Source: Acidobacteriota bacterium
GTDB taxonomy: Bacteria; Acidobacteriota; Blastocatellia; Pyrinomonadales; Pyrinomonadaceae
Length of the DNA: 64,000 nt
Reading direction: 5' to 3'
Assembly (NCBI GenBank): GCA_016715115.1
Contig: JADKBM010000016.1
Span: 1,116,001 to 1,180,000, forward strand
The position numbers and the translations under genes are program-made. The notes under the pieces are model-generated. The model was not told the origin of the DNA. It did not search any database and saw only the letters and a list, made by a program, of their open reading frames with translations. Below are positions 8,191 through 17,137 of the stretch, piece by piece (within the stretch, counting starts at the first letter, position 1; each line of letters opens with the position of its first letter).

Positions 8191-9993
8191 TCAGGCCGAC
8201 TTAGCGTGCGCCCAACCGTCGCCGTTCCAGCCCGCGACCACGCCGATCGCGTCCGGAACGTCGCCGATCGAAAACAGCGGAAACTCGCCGCGTTGGTCGC
8301 GAAGTTCAACACGGAGCGCTTCGGTCGCGGCCGAGTCGATCGAAAGATCGGCGTTGAGCACAACGCCGTAATCGCTTTTCGCTTTGGAGGCGGAAACGAG
8401 TCCGTTGCGGACGTCTTTTTGGACTTTTTCCGCCGGACGATCGAACGGGTCCTTCCAACCGCCGCCACCGGCCGTGCGATAAACAAGCATGTCGCCTTTT
8501 TTCACCGGGATCCGCGAGATCTTCGACGGCAGCATCTCGCGCGTCCCGTCGGTGCGGATCAATTCCTTGGTCGACATCGATCCCGGCAGTCCGCCCATAA
8601 TTCCCCACGGCTTCGAACGCTCACGGTCGTCGTGGATCGCGATCTCGCCATCGGCCTCGTAGCGGTAAACTTTGTGAACCGCGTTTCCGCCGCGATGAAA
8701 TCCGGCGCCGCCTGTGTCCATCAAACTTCCGTATTCAAGCACCGTGATCGGATAGTAACTTTCGAGATACTCGGTCGGAATGTTTTCAAAAAGCGGCCAC
8801 CACGAGTGAGCGTCCATTCCGTCGCCGATCGGTCGTCCCGGAATGCCGCCGTACGTGATCTCCATCAGGTGGAAAAAGTCGCCGTTCTCGTCGTGACCGT
8901 TGTAAAGCATATACGGAGAAGTCCCGTAACCGGCGGCGGTCGAAAGCTCGGGCGCGCCCTTTCCGAGGGCCCCGCCGAGAACATCGAAAAGCCGCGTCAG
9001 CGCGTGGGTCCGGCAACCGAGCGCGGCCGGGAATTCCGGATTCAGCAGCGATTTTTCGGGGATTGTCACGTGCAGAAGCGGATAAAATCCGTCGTTGAAC
9101 AGAATCTGCGGGTCGAAGACCATAATCAGATAGACGCCGATGAACATCTTGAACATCTCTTCGTTGAGATAAAAGTTGATCGGCCCCGGCGCTTGCGGGT
9201 CGGTTCCCGTCCAGTCGAAATAAGCCTCGTGCCCCTTGCGATAGATCGTCAGCTTCATTTTGTACGGCCCGTTTCCGCGGCCGTCGTCGTCAATGTAATC
9301 TTCGAATTCGAGCGGCGTTTCCGGCAGACACATCACGATCAGCTGCTTCATCGCTTCGTGCGTTCTTTCCAGAAGCAGATCGAGGCCCTTGATGTATTCG
9401 TCCTTGCCGAACCGTTCGCACATTTCACGGACGCGCTTGTCGGCCGTGCGGCAGGCGGCGACGATCGCCATCAGATCAAAGTAGTTCATCGTCGGGACAC
9501 GCGAATTCGCAAGGATCATATCGAGCAGATCTTCGTTGAGCTTCCCGCCGTCAAACAATTTCACGGGCGGAATGCGCGTGCCCTCGCCGAAGATCGTATC
9601 GGCGTCGGTCGGCAAACTCCCGGAAACCGGGCCGCCCATATCGACCGTGTGGCCGAATTGCGATCCCCAGCCGACGAGTTCGCCTTCGAAAAAGATCGGC
9701 ATCAGCACCATCCAGTCGTTGATGTGCGAGATCGCGCCGCCGCAACTGTAGGGGTCGCTGACGAGAAAAACGTCGCCTTCATTGACGCCGCGTTTCCAAT
9801 TGGACAAAAAGCCGTGAATGTAGGATCCGAACTGCCCGACGACCATCCTTCCGTCGGGATGACAGATCATCGGAAAGCCATCGTGCTGTTCGCGGATGAC
9901 AGGCGACATCGCCGATCGGAACAGTACCGAGTCCATCTCCTCGCGCGCATTGCGAAGCGCGTTCTCAAGGATATCCAGCGTAATTTTGTCCAT
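8191..9993 (-). CDS. Hydantoinase B / oxoprolinase-type subunit (HyuB)
   Basis: 600 residues. N-terminal ITLDILENALRNAREEMDSVLFRSAMSPVIREQHDG and the following FSYIHGFL-type and DPYSCGGAISHINDWMV segments are typical of HyuB subunits, which with HyuA hydrolyse 5-membered cyclic amides or carboxylate acetone-type substrates using ATP. No hyuA is found in this window, which is odd because the two are normally adjacent. A regulon palindrome lies just upstream (10015-10036), separated from the ATG by a short leader with an AGG Shine-Dalgarno. It is therefore probably co-regulated with the aldehyde dehydrogenase and the SucC-like ligase. Confidence 0.9.
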   Translation of the reverse strand: MDKITLDILENALRNAREEMDSVLFRSAMSPVIREQHDGFPMICHPDGRMVVGQFGSYIHGFLSNWKRGVNEGDVFLVSDPYSCGGAISHINDWMVLMPIFFEGELVGWGSQFGHTVDMGGPVSGSLPTDADTIFGEGTRIPPVKLFDGGKLNEDLLDMILANSRVPTMNYFDLMAIVAACRTADKRVREMCERFGKDEYIKGLDLLLERTHEAMKQLIVMCLPETPLEFEDYIDDDGRGNGPYKMKLTIYRKGHEAYFDWTGTDPQAPGPINFYLNEEMFKMFIGVYLIMVFDPQILFNDGFYPLLHVTIPEKSLLNPEFPAALGCRTHALTRLFDVLGGALGKGAPELSTAAGYGTSPYMLYNGHDENGDFFHLMEITYGGIPGRPIGDGMDAHSWWPLFENIPTEYLESYYPITVLEYGSLMDTGGAGFHRGGNAVHKVYRYEADGEIAIHDDRERSKPWGIMGGLPGSMSTKELIRTDGTREMLPSKISRIPVKKGDMLVYRTAGGGGWKDPFDRPAEKVQKDVRNGLVSASKAKSDYGVVLNADLSIDSAATEALRVELRDQRGEFPLFSIGDVPDAIGVVAGWNGDGWAHAKSA

Positions 9994-10014
9994 ACTTTGA
10001 CCTCGGAAGTTGAA

Positions 10015-10036
10015 TTTGTCATAAGTCTATAACAAA
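10015..10036 (-). promoter_or_regulatory. Regulon palindrome site 2 (hydantoinase B)
   Basis: Coding-strand reading is TTTGTTATA-N8-ACAAA, the same 22-bp design as at 3435. Here 21 bases containing a GAGG Shine-Dalgarno separate it from the ATG. Confidence 0.75.
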
Positions 10037-10125
10037 ACGCGGCGGGATTTCAACGAAATGAACCAGTTTTGCACGAAAAAACGGTTGGGATTCGGGGAAT
10101 GAATGAGGATCAAAGGGTCAGATTA

Positions 10126-10312
10126 TTCAAGATTCCGAGATTCCGGGATTCCAGGATTCCAGATTCCAGATTCCAGGATTCCAGGATTCCAGATTCCAGA
10201 TTCCAGATATTCCAGATTCCAGGATTCCAGATTCCAGATATTCCAGATTCCAGGATTCCAGGATTCCGGCACTCCAGGATTCCGGGATTCCGAGATTCTG
10301 AGATCCAAGGAG
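10126..10312. repeat. Tandem array of GATTCCA-type 7-8-bp units
   Basis: GATTCCAG and ATTCCAGATATTCC units repeated about twenty times. Same family as the 1.6-kb, 23.7-kb and 59.7-kb arrays. Open frames inside it (rich in Ile-Pro-Asp-Ser-Arg) are not genes. Confidence 0.88.
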
Positions 10313-10742
10313 TCTGTCGGAAGGATCGATGGAGTCTGCGGAGCACACGCACGCACGATGGCACCACGTGAAGCGAAGATGAACCCAGCTGTCAACCTCG
10401 AACAATTCAAACGAGCGTGTGAAATACGCTGACCTATTGCATCCGCTAGAGTTACGCGTGTTACACACGCTTGAGAACTCGGCGCGACGAGCCACTTGGG
10501 TTCCGCTCCGCTTCATTTGGAGCTATTGCAAGCTCGCGTGCTCCGCACGCTTGAAGAAGCAAATTCAGTTCTCAAGCGGCTTTTTCCGACAGGCTCCAAG
10601 ATCATGGAGTTATGTGGGTTACGCATAAGTTGGAAATCGGCGCACTCGACCCCGCGTTCCACTTGACGCTTTCGCACGCTTTACGAGCAAAGCAAGTTCT
10701 TCAGCTCCCCAATCGCAAATCGGCAATCGCAAATCGCAAATT
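10313..10742. other. Gene-free stretch with degenerate palindromes
   Basis: About 430 bp without a credible gene. Two related imperfect palindromes are visible, GCGTGTTACACACGC near 10457 and GCGTGCTCCGCACGC near 10530, each followed by TTGA, so they look like degraded copies of one REP-like unit. An array of AATCGCAAATC repeats (10712-10741) abuts the amine oxidase stop. Confidence 0.5.
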
Positions 10743-12197
10743 TCACGCCCCCAAGATCTCCCTGACGACCCTTTCGGCTGATTCGAGCGCGCCTTCCATT
10801 CCGGGCGAAACCTCCGCCGTGTGTTCGCCGGCGAAATGAATGTTGCCGACGGCAGTCTTAACGTCGGGCTTGAGGCCCGCCAATTGGCCGACCGTCAAAT
10901 GTGAATATGATCCGCGGACGAATTCGTCGTTGGTCCAAGATTTGGTCGCCGTACGCTCAAACTTGCCTTTCATAAACGGCATTATCCGTTCAAAGTTCGT
11001 CCGCGCCCAGACCTGCCGCGCGGCGTCGCCGAGCCGTTCGGCGTTTCGCGCTCCGTCGCCGTCTACCCAGACCGTAAATATGCCGCGTTCGTCGCCGCGA
11101 GCGCCGGCCATTTCGAAGATGCGTTCGAGCGGCGTGTCGGTCCAAACGCTCGTTCCGATCGACCGGCGATCCCATTCGAACCGCTTTGCTTGCATATAGA
11201 CCTTCGTGATGTGCGTGTAAGGGAGTTCGCGAATCGCCTTCGCCTTCGCTGCCGGCAGCGCCGGTGAGAACGCGACCCGATCAAGCACCGAGAACGGGAT
11301 CGTGCAGACGGCCTTCTCGGCACTCAGGGTTTGAAGCTTGCCGGACTTATCGGCGAACGTCACCGAGACGCCGGCGCTGGAATGTTTGATCTGCCTGACG
11401 CGCGCGTTGAGGATGAACTTCACGCCCGAAGAAACGCCGTTTTCGTGCAATGCCTTCGTCATCCTGTCGTTGCCGCCGATGATCCTGAGCGCACGCGTGC
11501 CGGCCGTGATCCGCCGCCGTGAGTCGAAAAGCGCACCGCCGGCCGAAACGGTTTCGATCGAATTGTAGTTCAGCGAAATGTTCATCAGTCGGATCGCCGC
11601 TTCCGAGGCACCTCGTTTTCGGAACGCGTCGGCGAGCGACATTCGGTCATATTCGAAGATCTTTTGCGGATCGCTCGCGACTTCCTGTGCCATCGCCCTC
11701 AAATGCATCGAAAACAGCATCGGCGGCAACCCTCTCGCCTCGTCGTCTTTGAGACCGTAAGGATGCGGTTTCAACACCGAGCCGACCGGGTAAAGTTTGC
11801 CTTTCAAGATCGCCGTCGTGCCCGTTCCCCACTGCAATGTCGACACACTTCCGCTCGTTTCGAACCGCTCCGGAACTTCCTGGTAAGGGACTTCGAGCGT
11901 CTTGATGTAGTTGAACATCCGTTTGTAACCGTCCCCGACGAGTTCGCCCCCGAGCTCGACATATTGCCGATCGCGAAACGGCTCGCGAAGCGTCTTGATT
12001 CGTCCTCCGATCCGGTCGCGACCCTCGATAACCGTCACGCTATAACCTCTCTGCGCGAGTTCGTACGCCGCCGACAACCCGGAAAGTCCGGCTCCGAGAA
12101 CAAGCACGCGCTTGCCGTTTTGCGCGAATGACGGAACTGACGACGCAACAATAACCGCGCCTGCTCCCGCCAGGAATTCTCTTCTGTTGATCTTCAT
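10743..12197 (-). CDS. Tat-exported flavin monoamine oxidase
   Basis: 484 residues from the ATG at 12195-12197, preceded by GGAGG; it opens with a twin-arginine signal (KINRREFLAGAGAVIVA). The dinucleotide-binding motif VLVLGAGLSGLSAAYEL follows, then the ERDRIGGR-like block (EGRDRIGGRIKTL), and the C-terminal FAD segment IHFAGEHTAEVSPGMEGALESAERV. This is the flavin-containing amine oxidoreductase fold, oxidising an amine to the imine with O2 and releasing aldehyde, ammonia and H2O2. The Tat signal means it folds with FAD in the cytoplasm and acts in the periplasm. Substrate unknown; aldehydes it makes could feed the nearby dehydrogenases. Confidence 0.92.
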   Translation of the reverse strand: MKINRREFLAGAGAVIVASSVPSFAQNGKRVLVLGAGLSGLSAAYELAQRGYSVTVIEGRDRIGGRIKTLREPFRDRQYVELGGELVGDGYKRMFNYIKTLEVPYQEVPERFETSGSVSTLQWGTGTTAILKGKLYPVGSVLKPHPYGLKDDEARGLPPMLFSMHLRAMAQEVASDPQKIFEYDRMSLADAFRKRGASEAAIRLMNISLNYNSIETVSAGGALFDSRRRITAGTRALRIIGGNDRMTKALHENGVSSGVKFILNARVRQIKHSSAGVSVTFADKSGKLQTLSAEKAVCTIPFSVLDRVAFSPALPAAKAKAIRELPYTHITKVYMQAKRFEWDRRSIGTSVWTDTPLERIFEMAGARGDERGIFTVWVDGDGARNAERLGDAARQVWARTNFERIMPFMKGKFERTATKSWTNDEFVRGSYSHLTVGQLAGLKPDVKTAVGNIHFAGEHTAEVSPGMEGALESAERVVREILGA

Positions 12198-12275
12198 GGG
12201 TGTGTGCACCTCCGTGAACACTTGAATCGTAACCCGGTTTCCATTCTCAAACCGTGACAATTCTCACAATTCTGC

Positions 12276-13043
12276 CTAACTTTTTTGAAGTTCTTCGATT
12301 TCCTTAAGATCTTTCGGCGGATTCATCCAAAGGCGCCCGTTGGATTCGAGCGCGTCGCGCATCGATTTCGGCAATTTGCGATAGTCATCGACACGGTAAG
12401 AGACGAGTTGGAAAACACTGTCGCCGCCGCCGAAGAACGCCGGCAGACTGCCTCTGCGGTTCCAGGTAAGCTGATATCTCGAACTTGCGGAACGTGCCGC
12501 CGGCGCATAGAAAAAGTCATAGTTCTCGTACGCTTTGTAGCCCGGAAAATTCAGAAACAGAGGCGTCGAAAAGATCGTGTTGCCGCCAAGCCGGCGAACG
12601 TAGAACTCGCCGGCCGATTCGATCGTTTGGATCCGCGGCTGCTTGCCCTGAACGACCGTCGCCTTGACCTTTCCGTCGATCAATTCATAAGTGATCTTCT
12701 GATACGGATAGGCGATCGGCTCAACCTTCATCCCGTTCGACTCGCGCATTATCTCGTTCGTTTTGGGATCCCTGTAGAAGAAGATCTTGCGCGAAAGCTG
12801 AAGTTTGCGCAGCGGAGTCGAATCTGTCGTCAAAAGCCGCGCGGTATCGATTCCCTCGACCTTCGCGACGAGTTTTCCGGAAGGATACTCGTAAACTTCG
12901 CCGACGCAATACCAGTAAACCGCCGGACCGTTTCCGATCCGCATCGCGGTAAAATTCTCGAAATCACGCGACGAAAACGCTTGTCCGGCAACCGTGAACG
13001 TGGCCGCGGCGTAGATCATCGCCAATATCGCCAAATGTTTCAT
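12276..13043 (-). CDS. Exported DUF1838 protein (first paralog)
   Basis: 255 residues from the ATG at 13041-13043, with AAGGAG 8 bases upstream and a signal peptide (MKHLAILAMIYAAATFTVAGQ). A long middle region (GPAVYWYCVGEVYEYPSGK, then RKIFFYRDPKTNEIM) follows the DUF1838 pattern of a beta-rich exported protein; a second member is at 30661. No catalytic motif is recognised. Its start is 5 bp after the end of the CpeT-like gene, so the two are cotranscribed. Function unknown. Confidence 0.72.
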   Translation of the reverse strand: MKHLAILAMIYAAATFTVAGQAFSSRDFENFTAMRIGNGPAVYWYCVGEVYEYPSGKLVAKVEGIDTARLLTTDSTPLRKLQLSRKIFFYRDPKTNEIMRESNGMKVEPIAYPYQKITYELIDGKVKATVVQGKQPRIQTIESAGEFYVRRLGGNTIFSTPLFLNFPGYKAYENYDFFYAPAARSASSRYQLTWNRRGSLPAFFGGGDSVFQLVSYRVDDYRKLPKSMRDALESNGRLWMNPPKDLKEIEELQKS

Positions 13044-13048
13044 TACTT

Positions 13049-14014
13049 TCACTCCTTCGACGTGAAACCGGCCTGAATCCAGCGCAAATTGATGCCGATC
13101 CGTTTCGCGTCGTGATTTGCCCAAGTATATGCGATGGTCTTCCCGGTTGCGTTGTCGACGATGCCGAGTTTCAGGACGCGCGTTCCGTTCTTGTATGTCA
13201 ACTGCGCGAGCTGCGCCGAAAAACGGTCGTTGATCCTGACCAATCCGCCCTGATCGTGCGTCAGGAGATCACGCTGCCCGGCCCACGCGTCGGCGGGCGC
13301 GTCCTCGCCCCGGATATCGGTCGAACCGTCCTTCAGAACGGCGGTCCAGCCTTCAAACAAATGGGCCCGTTTTAGTTTGTGGTGAACGTTCGAGCGGTTC
13401 CCGAACACGTAGTTTCCCTGATCATCCTTCGCCCGGTCGCGGATCCAGATCTCGTCCTTGGTCAAAAACAGGTCATCGGAGATGATCAGCGTCTTGCCGC
13501 TTCGTTTGCTGACAACCCGGCACGCATCGGGCTTCATCGAGCCTTCGAATTTGTCCCGCGCCGCGTTCAGCTTCCAATAAACCTCGCAGCCTTTCGGTGA
13601 ATCGAGCTTTTCGTACGTCAAGCCGGCGAGCTTCGACGGGTCGAGATGCGCGTTGAGAACCGATTTTTCGTCTGCGAAGGTGTAGATCTTGAGTTCGATC
13701 GCCTTTTCAGCTTTGTTGAGCGAATAAACATAGAGGCGCTGCCGGTATATGTTCGCCTCGTTACCGTCCATATACTGCTGAACGTAGAAGACGTCGGGGC
13801 CGATTTGCGGAAGCTCGACACGCTTGAAGATCGAATGGATCCATTCGTGGGGAAACTCGGCCTTCGTTTCCTTGTTTTCAACTGTCTGCGCGTAATTGTC
13901 GAACCGTCCCTCGAACCAGGTCAGAAAGAGCTTGAAGTCGTTTTCGAGTTTCCCTTTGGCCGACGCCGCGGTCGAAAGAACAATGAGCATCAAGATCGAA
14001 AATACCCGTTTCAT
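13049..14014 (-). CDS. Exported CpcT/CpeT-like protein
   Basis: 321 residues with signal peptide MKRVFSILMLIVLSTAASAKG. The next 60 residues follow the CpeT/CpcT pattern: FLTWFEGRFDNYAQ, then a Glu-rich gap, then DVFYVQQYMDGNEANIYRQRLYVYS. In phototrophs this family attaches bilins to phycobiliproteins. Nothing here suggests phycobilisomes, so a bilin-lyase role is unlikely and a secreted lipocalin-like ligand binder is a more cautious reading. The C-terminal 120 residues look unrelated to CpeT. Paired in an operon with a DUF1838 gene. Confidence 0.72.
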   Translation of the reverse strand: MKRVFSILMLIVLSTAASAKGKLENDFKLFLTWFEGRFDNYAQTVENKETKAEFPHEWIHSIFKRVELPQIGPDVFYVQQYMDGNEANIYRQRLYVYSLNKAEKAIELKIYTFADEKSVLNAHLDPSKLAGLTYEKLDSPKGCEVYWKLNAARDKFEGSMKPDACRVVSKRSGKTLIISDDLFLTKDEIWIRDRAKDDQGNYVFGNRSNVHHKLKRAHLFEGWTAVLKDGSTDIRGEDAPADAWAGQRDLLTHDQGGLVRINDRFSAQLAQLTYKNGTRVLKLGIVDNATGKTIAYTWANHDAKRIGINLRWIQAGFTSKE

Positions 14015-14109
14015 AATCGTACCTCGAAAAAAAGAAGGGAAGAGTCTTGAAACAAAACCCTTCCCGTCGTCGAATACCGGTACCCCCCGATGCCGGCTTT
14101 CAAATGATC

Positions 14110-16968
14110 CTACTTCTTCAGGAAGTTGAAAACCTCAACCGTAAATCCGAAGACGAAACTGCGTCCCGGAGCCGGCGCGGTATTGAAATGCTCCCAGTAA
14201 AGCTTGTCCGTCAGATTGTCGACGCCGCCGTTAACGGTGAACTTGTACTGGGTGTTTCGCCACGAATAGCCCGCCTTGATGGCGTGCTTGTCGAACTCGT
14301 TCATACTGGCGAACGAACCGTAATTGATGAGCGTCGTTCCGACAAACTGCCCCGGATCTGCGCGCTTCACGCGATTCTGATGGCGCCAGGTATACTCGCT
14401 GAAGAACCGGCCCGAGCGGTCGAGATACTGGATTCCGCCCAACATTCGGAAAGGCGTTATTCCCGCGAACGGGAAATCGGCCGCCGAACCCGACAAAGGG
14501 ATCAGCGTATCCTGACGGTTGTAGATCGCGTTGATCTGTGCAATTTGAATCGTCGTCGGATTGTTGTTGCGGCCATACAGCGCGCCGAGCGAATAGAAGG
14601 GATTCAAACTTCCGAGTTTGCCCAGCGGAATACTTGCCTCGCCGGTCGATTCCCATCCCTTGATGACGCCCGAACCGAAGTTGATGCGCGCATTGATGCC
14701 GACGACCGCCTGTCCGGAAGCACATCCGAATCCGACCGCTCCCGGGCTTCCCGGAAGACCCGGCACGGGCGCCACGCAGTAGTTCTGCGCCGGCGCGAAC
14801 GCCAAAAAGTTGGTCAATTTGTTCTGGAAATAACCAAGCGAGAAGTTGAAGTACTTCTGCTGTATTTTCACGCCGACGTCATAGTTCTTGCCTTTTTCGG
14901 GGGCCAGATTCGGATTCCCGACAACGAGCGACGCAAAGAACGAACCAGGCGAGAAGTTGCGGATCAGGTAACGTTCGGTGATTCCCGGTTCGCGATAGCT
15001 GTCGGCCCAGCGGAAATACGGGTTAATGCCCCACGGAAGTCGTCCGACGATCCCAAAGTTGTAGGTCCGAGAATTGCGGTTGGAACCGACGGAACCGGTG
15101 CCCGCCGCAAGTTGGGTCAACTGCGGAAGCGCCGCGACGAGTGAGCCGAGCGCACCCGGATTCGCCGTCAGTCCCGGCGTCGCGGCATTGAGGGCCGCGA
15201 ACTCCGTGCTCAGCGGAAATCCGCCGCCGGGCAGCGCCGTCGTCACCCAGTTGTCAAATCGAACGCCGGCGGTGACGCGAACCCACTTGATCCGGTCGAA
15301 CTCGCCTTGAGCATAGAAGTCGTTATCGATATATTTCGAGATCGGCGAACTCGCGCCGATCGTCGGCGTCCCGGTAAACACCCGTTGCGTCCCAAACCCC
15401 GCGAACGGAGTCGTATAGAAATAATCTCGCGAATCGTCACGTGTGCGGCCGCCGCCGACGGTCACGAGCAGTCCGCGGAACGGAAGAAGACCGGCCTGAA
15501 AATCGAGCCCTTGCGTCGTGATCGTGTTGCGGTTATCGGTGAACGAAGCTCCGGAAAGCGTTCCGGAGGGCAGCGCGCCGGCACCGAAGATCGAGGGCAG
15601 GCCGGTGAACGTCGTCGCGTTCAAATAACTTCCGGCCGCGCCGGCGATGTTTGTATAGGTGTATTGATTTTGCGGGAACGAGATCTTCTGATGGAAGTAA
15701 TTCACCGAAACGCGCGGGATGTACTTCGATAACTCGAAGCCCTCGTAGCGAATGCCGAATTTGTCGAACGTCCGGTATTGCGAATAGCGTTCCTGGACTT
15801 CATACGGCGGTCCCGAGAATGCGTTCCCGTTGTTGCCCTCTTCACGATTCAAATAGCGTGCGCGGAAGTTGTGTTTTTCGGTCGGGAAGAACCAGACGTC
15901 GAACTGCTTGCCTCCGCCGCTGCCCTGACCGTTCAGGATCTCGGCGTTTTTCGGCAAGGCAAAGATCGGATAACTCGCTGCCGACTGAAAGGTCGTCCCG
16001 GCCGCGTTGGTCGGGAATTGCCGGAAGAAGTTGCCGTACGCGACGTTTTGCGTGAGCGTCAGCTCTCCGTTCCCCATCTTGTAGTTATTTAGCCGGTAAA
16101 GATTGCCGCTGGCGCGAAAGGCGACGAACTTGTTGGCGATGTTGAGCGTCAAATTTCCGCGGCGAATGGCTCCGTTGCTGATGTAATTGCCGTCAAGACG
16201 AAGGCCGATGGTCATTCCCTGTTCGGGACGCGTCGGACGCTTCGTGATCAGGTTGATCGTTCCGGCGACCGAGTCCGAACCATAGAGGCTCGATCCCGAG
16301 CCCGCGAGAACCTCAACCGATTCGAGCTGTGACGGATCGATGATCGCCATCGGCGCGCCGCTCGCTCCTGGATCCGCACGGGCGTTGTTTAGTTTTTCGC
16401 CGTCGATCACGATGAGCAGCCGGGTCGATGAGAGTCCGCGCAGACGAGGCCGCTCGCGGGCCGGATTGGTTTCAATCGACGTCAGATTCGGCGCGCGCTC
16501 GATCGTTTCGAATGTCGAACGCGGCACACGCTGTTCGATCTGATCGGCCGTCGCGACGGTCACGGTTTGCGGCGTTTCGATCGCGAGCCGCTCGGTGCCT
16601 TTTCCCGCGGTGACCGTAACAACGTCGCGGATCGCGCCCGGAGCAAGCGTGAAGTCGTGGGTCTGCGACGCGGCCTCAAAGACGACCGTCTCGCTTTCCT
16701 CGCCAAATCCATCGCCGGTCGCGGTGAGCCGGTACGTTCCGGGACGCAAACCGGGGAACTCGTACTTGCCCGCCGAATCCGTGACCATCGTCGTTCGCTG
16801 GCCCGAACCAACGTTAACCAGACTCACGGTCGCGCCGGGGATGCTCGCGCTGTTTTGGTCGCGGATCGTTCCACTGATACCGGCAGGTTGCTGCGCAAGC
16901 ACCGATCCAAAGCACACGACGATGATCGAAATGACAAAGAAAACTCTCATACTGGTTTTACCGGACAT
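14110..16968 (-). CDS. TonB-dependent receptor with N-terminal carboxypeptidase-regulatory-like domain
   Basis: 952 residues from the ATG at 16966-16968, chosen for its AAGGAG Shine-Dalgarno six bases upstream and the signal peptide that follows. Order of domains: signal (to about 26), a carboxypeptidase-regulatory-like beta sandwich (ISGTIRDQNSASIPGATVSL..., about 30-110), a plug (VPRSTFETIERAPNL to GTINLITKRP, about 120-240), then a 22-strand-type outer-membrane barrel ending in FGFTVEVFNFLKK. It would import a large or scarce ligand using TonB energy. A palindrome of the shared regulon lies 27 bp upstream of the ATG, linking it to the catabolic genes on the other side of this promoter region. 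Confidence 0.94.
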   Translation of the reverse strand: MSGKTSMRVFFVISIIVVCFGSVLAQQPAGISGTIRDQNSASIPGATVSLVNVGSGQRTTMVTDSAGKYEFPGLRPGTYRLTATGDGFGEESETVVFEAASQTHDFTLAPGAIRDVVTVTAGKGTERLAIETPQTVTVATADQIEQRVPRSTFETIERAPNLTSIETNPARERPRLRGLSSTRLLIVIDGEKLNNARADPGASGAPMAIIDPSQLESVEVLAGSGSSLYGSDSVAGTINLITKRPTRPEQGMTIGLRLDGNYISNGAIRRGNLTLNIANKFVAFRASGNLYRLNNYKMGNGELTLTQNVAYGNFFRQFPTNAAGTTFQSAASYPIFALPKNAEILNGQGSGGGKQFDVWFFPTEKHNFRARYLNREEGNNGNAFSGPPYEVQERYSQYRTFDKFGIRYEGFELSKYIPRVSVNYFHQKISFPQNQYTYTNIAGAAGSYLNATTFTGLPSIFGAGALPSGTLSGASFTDNRNTITTQGLDFQAGLLPFRGLLVTVGGGRTRDDSRDYFYTTPFAGFGTQRVFTGTPTIGASSPISKYIDNDFYAQGEFDRIKWVRVTAGVRFDNWVTTALPGGGFPLSTEFAALNAATPGLTANPGALGSLVAALPQLTQLAAGTGSVGSNRNSRTYNFGIVGRLPWGINPYFRWADSYREPGITERYLIRNFSPGSFFASLVVGNPNLAPEKGKNYDVGVKIQQKYFNFSLGYFQNKLTNFLAFAPAQNYCVAPVPGLPGSPGAVGFGCASGQAVVGINARINFGSGVIKGWESTGEASIPLGKLGSLNPFYSLGALYGRNNNPTTIQIAQINAIYNRQDTLIPLSGSAADFPFAGITPFRMLGGIQYLDRSGRFFSEYTWRHQNRVKRADPGQFVGTTLINYGSFASMNEFDKHAIKAGYSWRNTQYKFTVNGGVDNLTDKLYWEHFNTAPAPGRSFVFGFTVEVFNFLKK

Positions 16969-16994
16969 ATTCTGCTCCTTTTGCAATCCCACCA

Positions 16995-17016
16995 TTTGTG
17001 CTAAATATCGGACAAA
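16995..17016 (-). promoter_or_regulatory. Regulon palindrome site 3 (TonB receptor)
   Basis: Arms TTTGT and ACAAA separated by exactly 12 bases, as in the other four sites. The TTATA part of the left half is not conserved here, which suggests the arms, not a -10 box, are the recognised element. Confidence 0.65.
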
Positions 17017-17084
17017 TTTTCCGATCCGACGTTTTGACTATTAATGGGATATTTGGCATTTTAATTGTTGTTACGGACGATTTA

Positions 17085-17106
17085 CTTGTTATAGATTAAG
17101 AACAAA
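17085..17106 (+). promoter_or_regulatory. Regulon palindrome site 4 (citryl-CoA-lyase-like operon)
   Basis: Reads CTTGTTATA-N8-ACAAA, one mismatch in the first base from the consensus. A weaker copy (TTTGT-N12-ACGAA, with central TCAATTAATTGA palindrome) follows at 17109-17130. The ATG is 31 bp downstream of this site. Confidence 0.7.
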
Positions 17107-17137
17107 TTTTTGTCAATTAATTGATACGAAAAATTGA

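Noticed and set aside
8182..10032. 616-aa frame antisense to hydantoinase B
   Set aside because: No recognisable domain and composition typical of an antisense frame of a GC-rich gene; the opposite strand matches HyuB over its whole length.
13049..14014. Phycobilin lyase role for the CpeT-like protein
   Set aside because: No phycobiliprotein or other photosynthesis gene in the window; the protein has a signal peptide and an unrelated C-terminal half.
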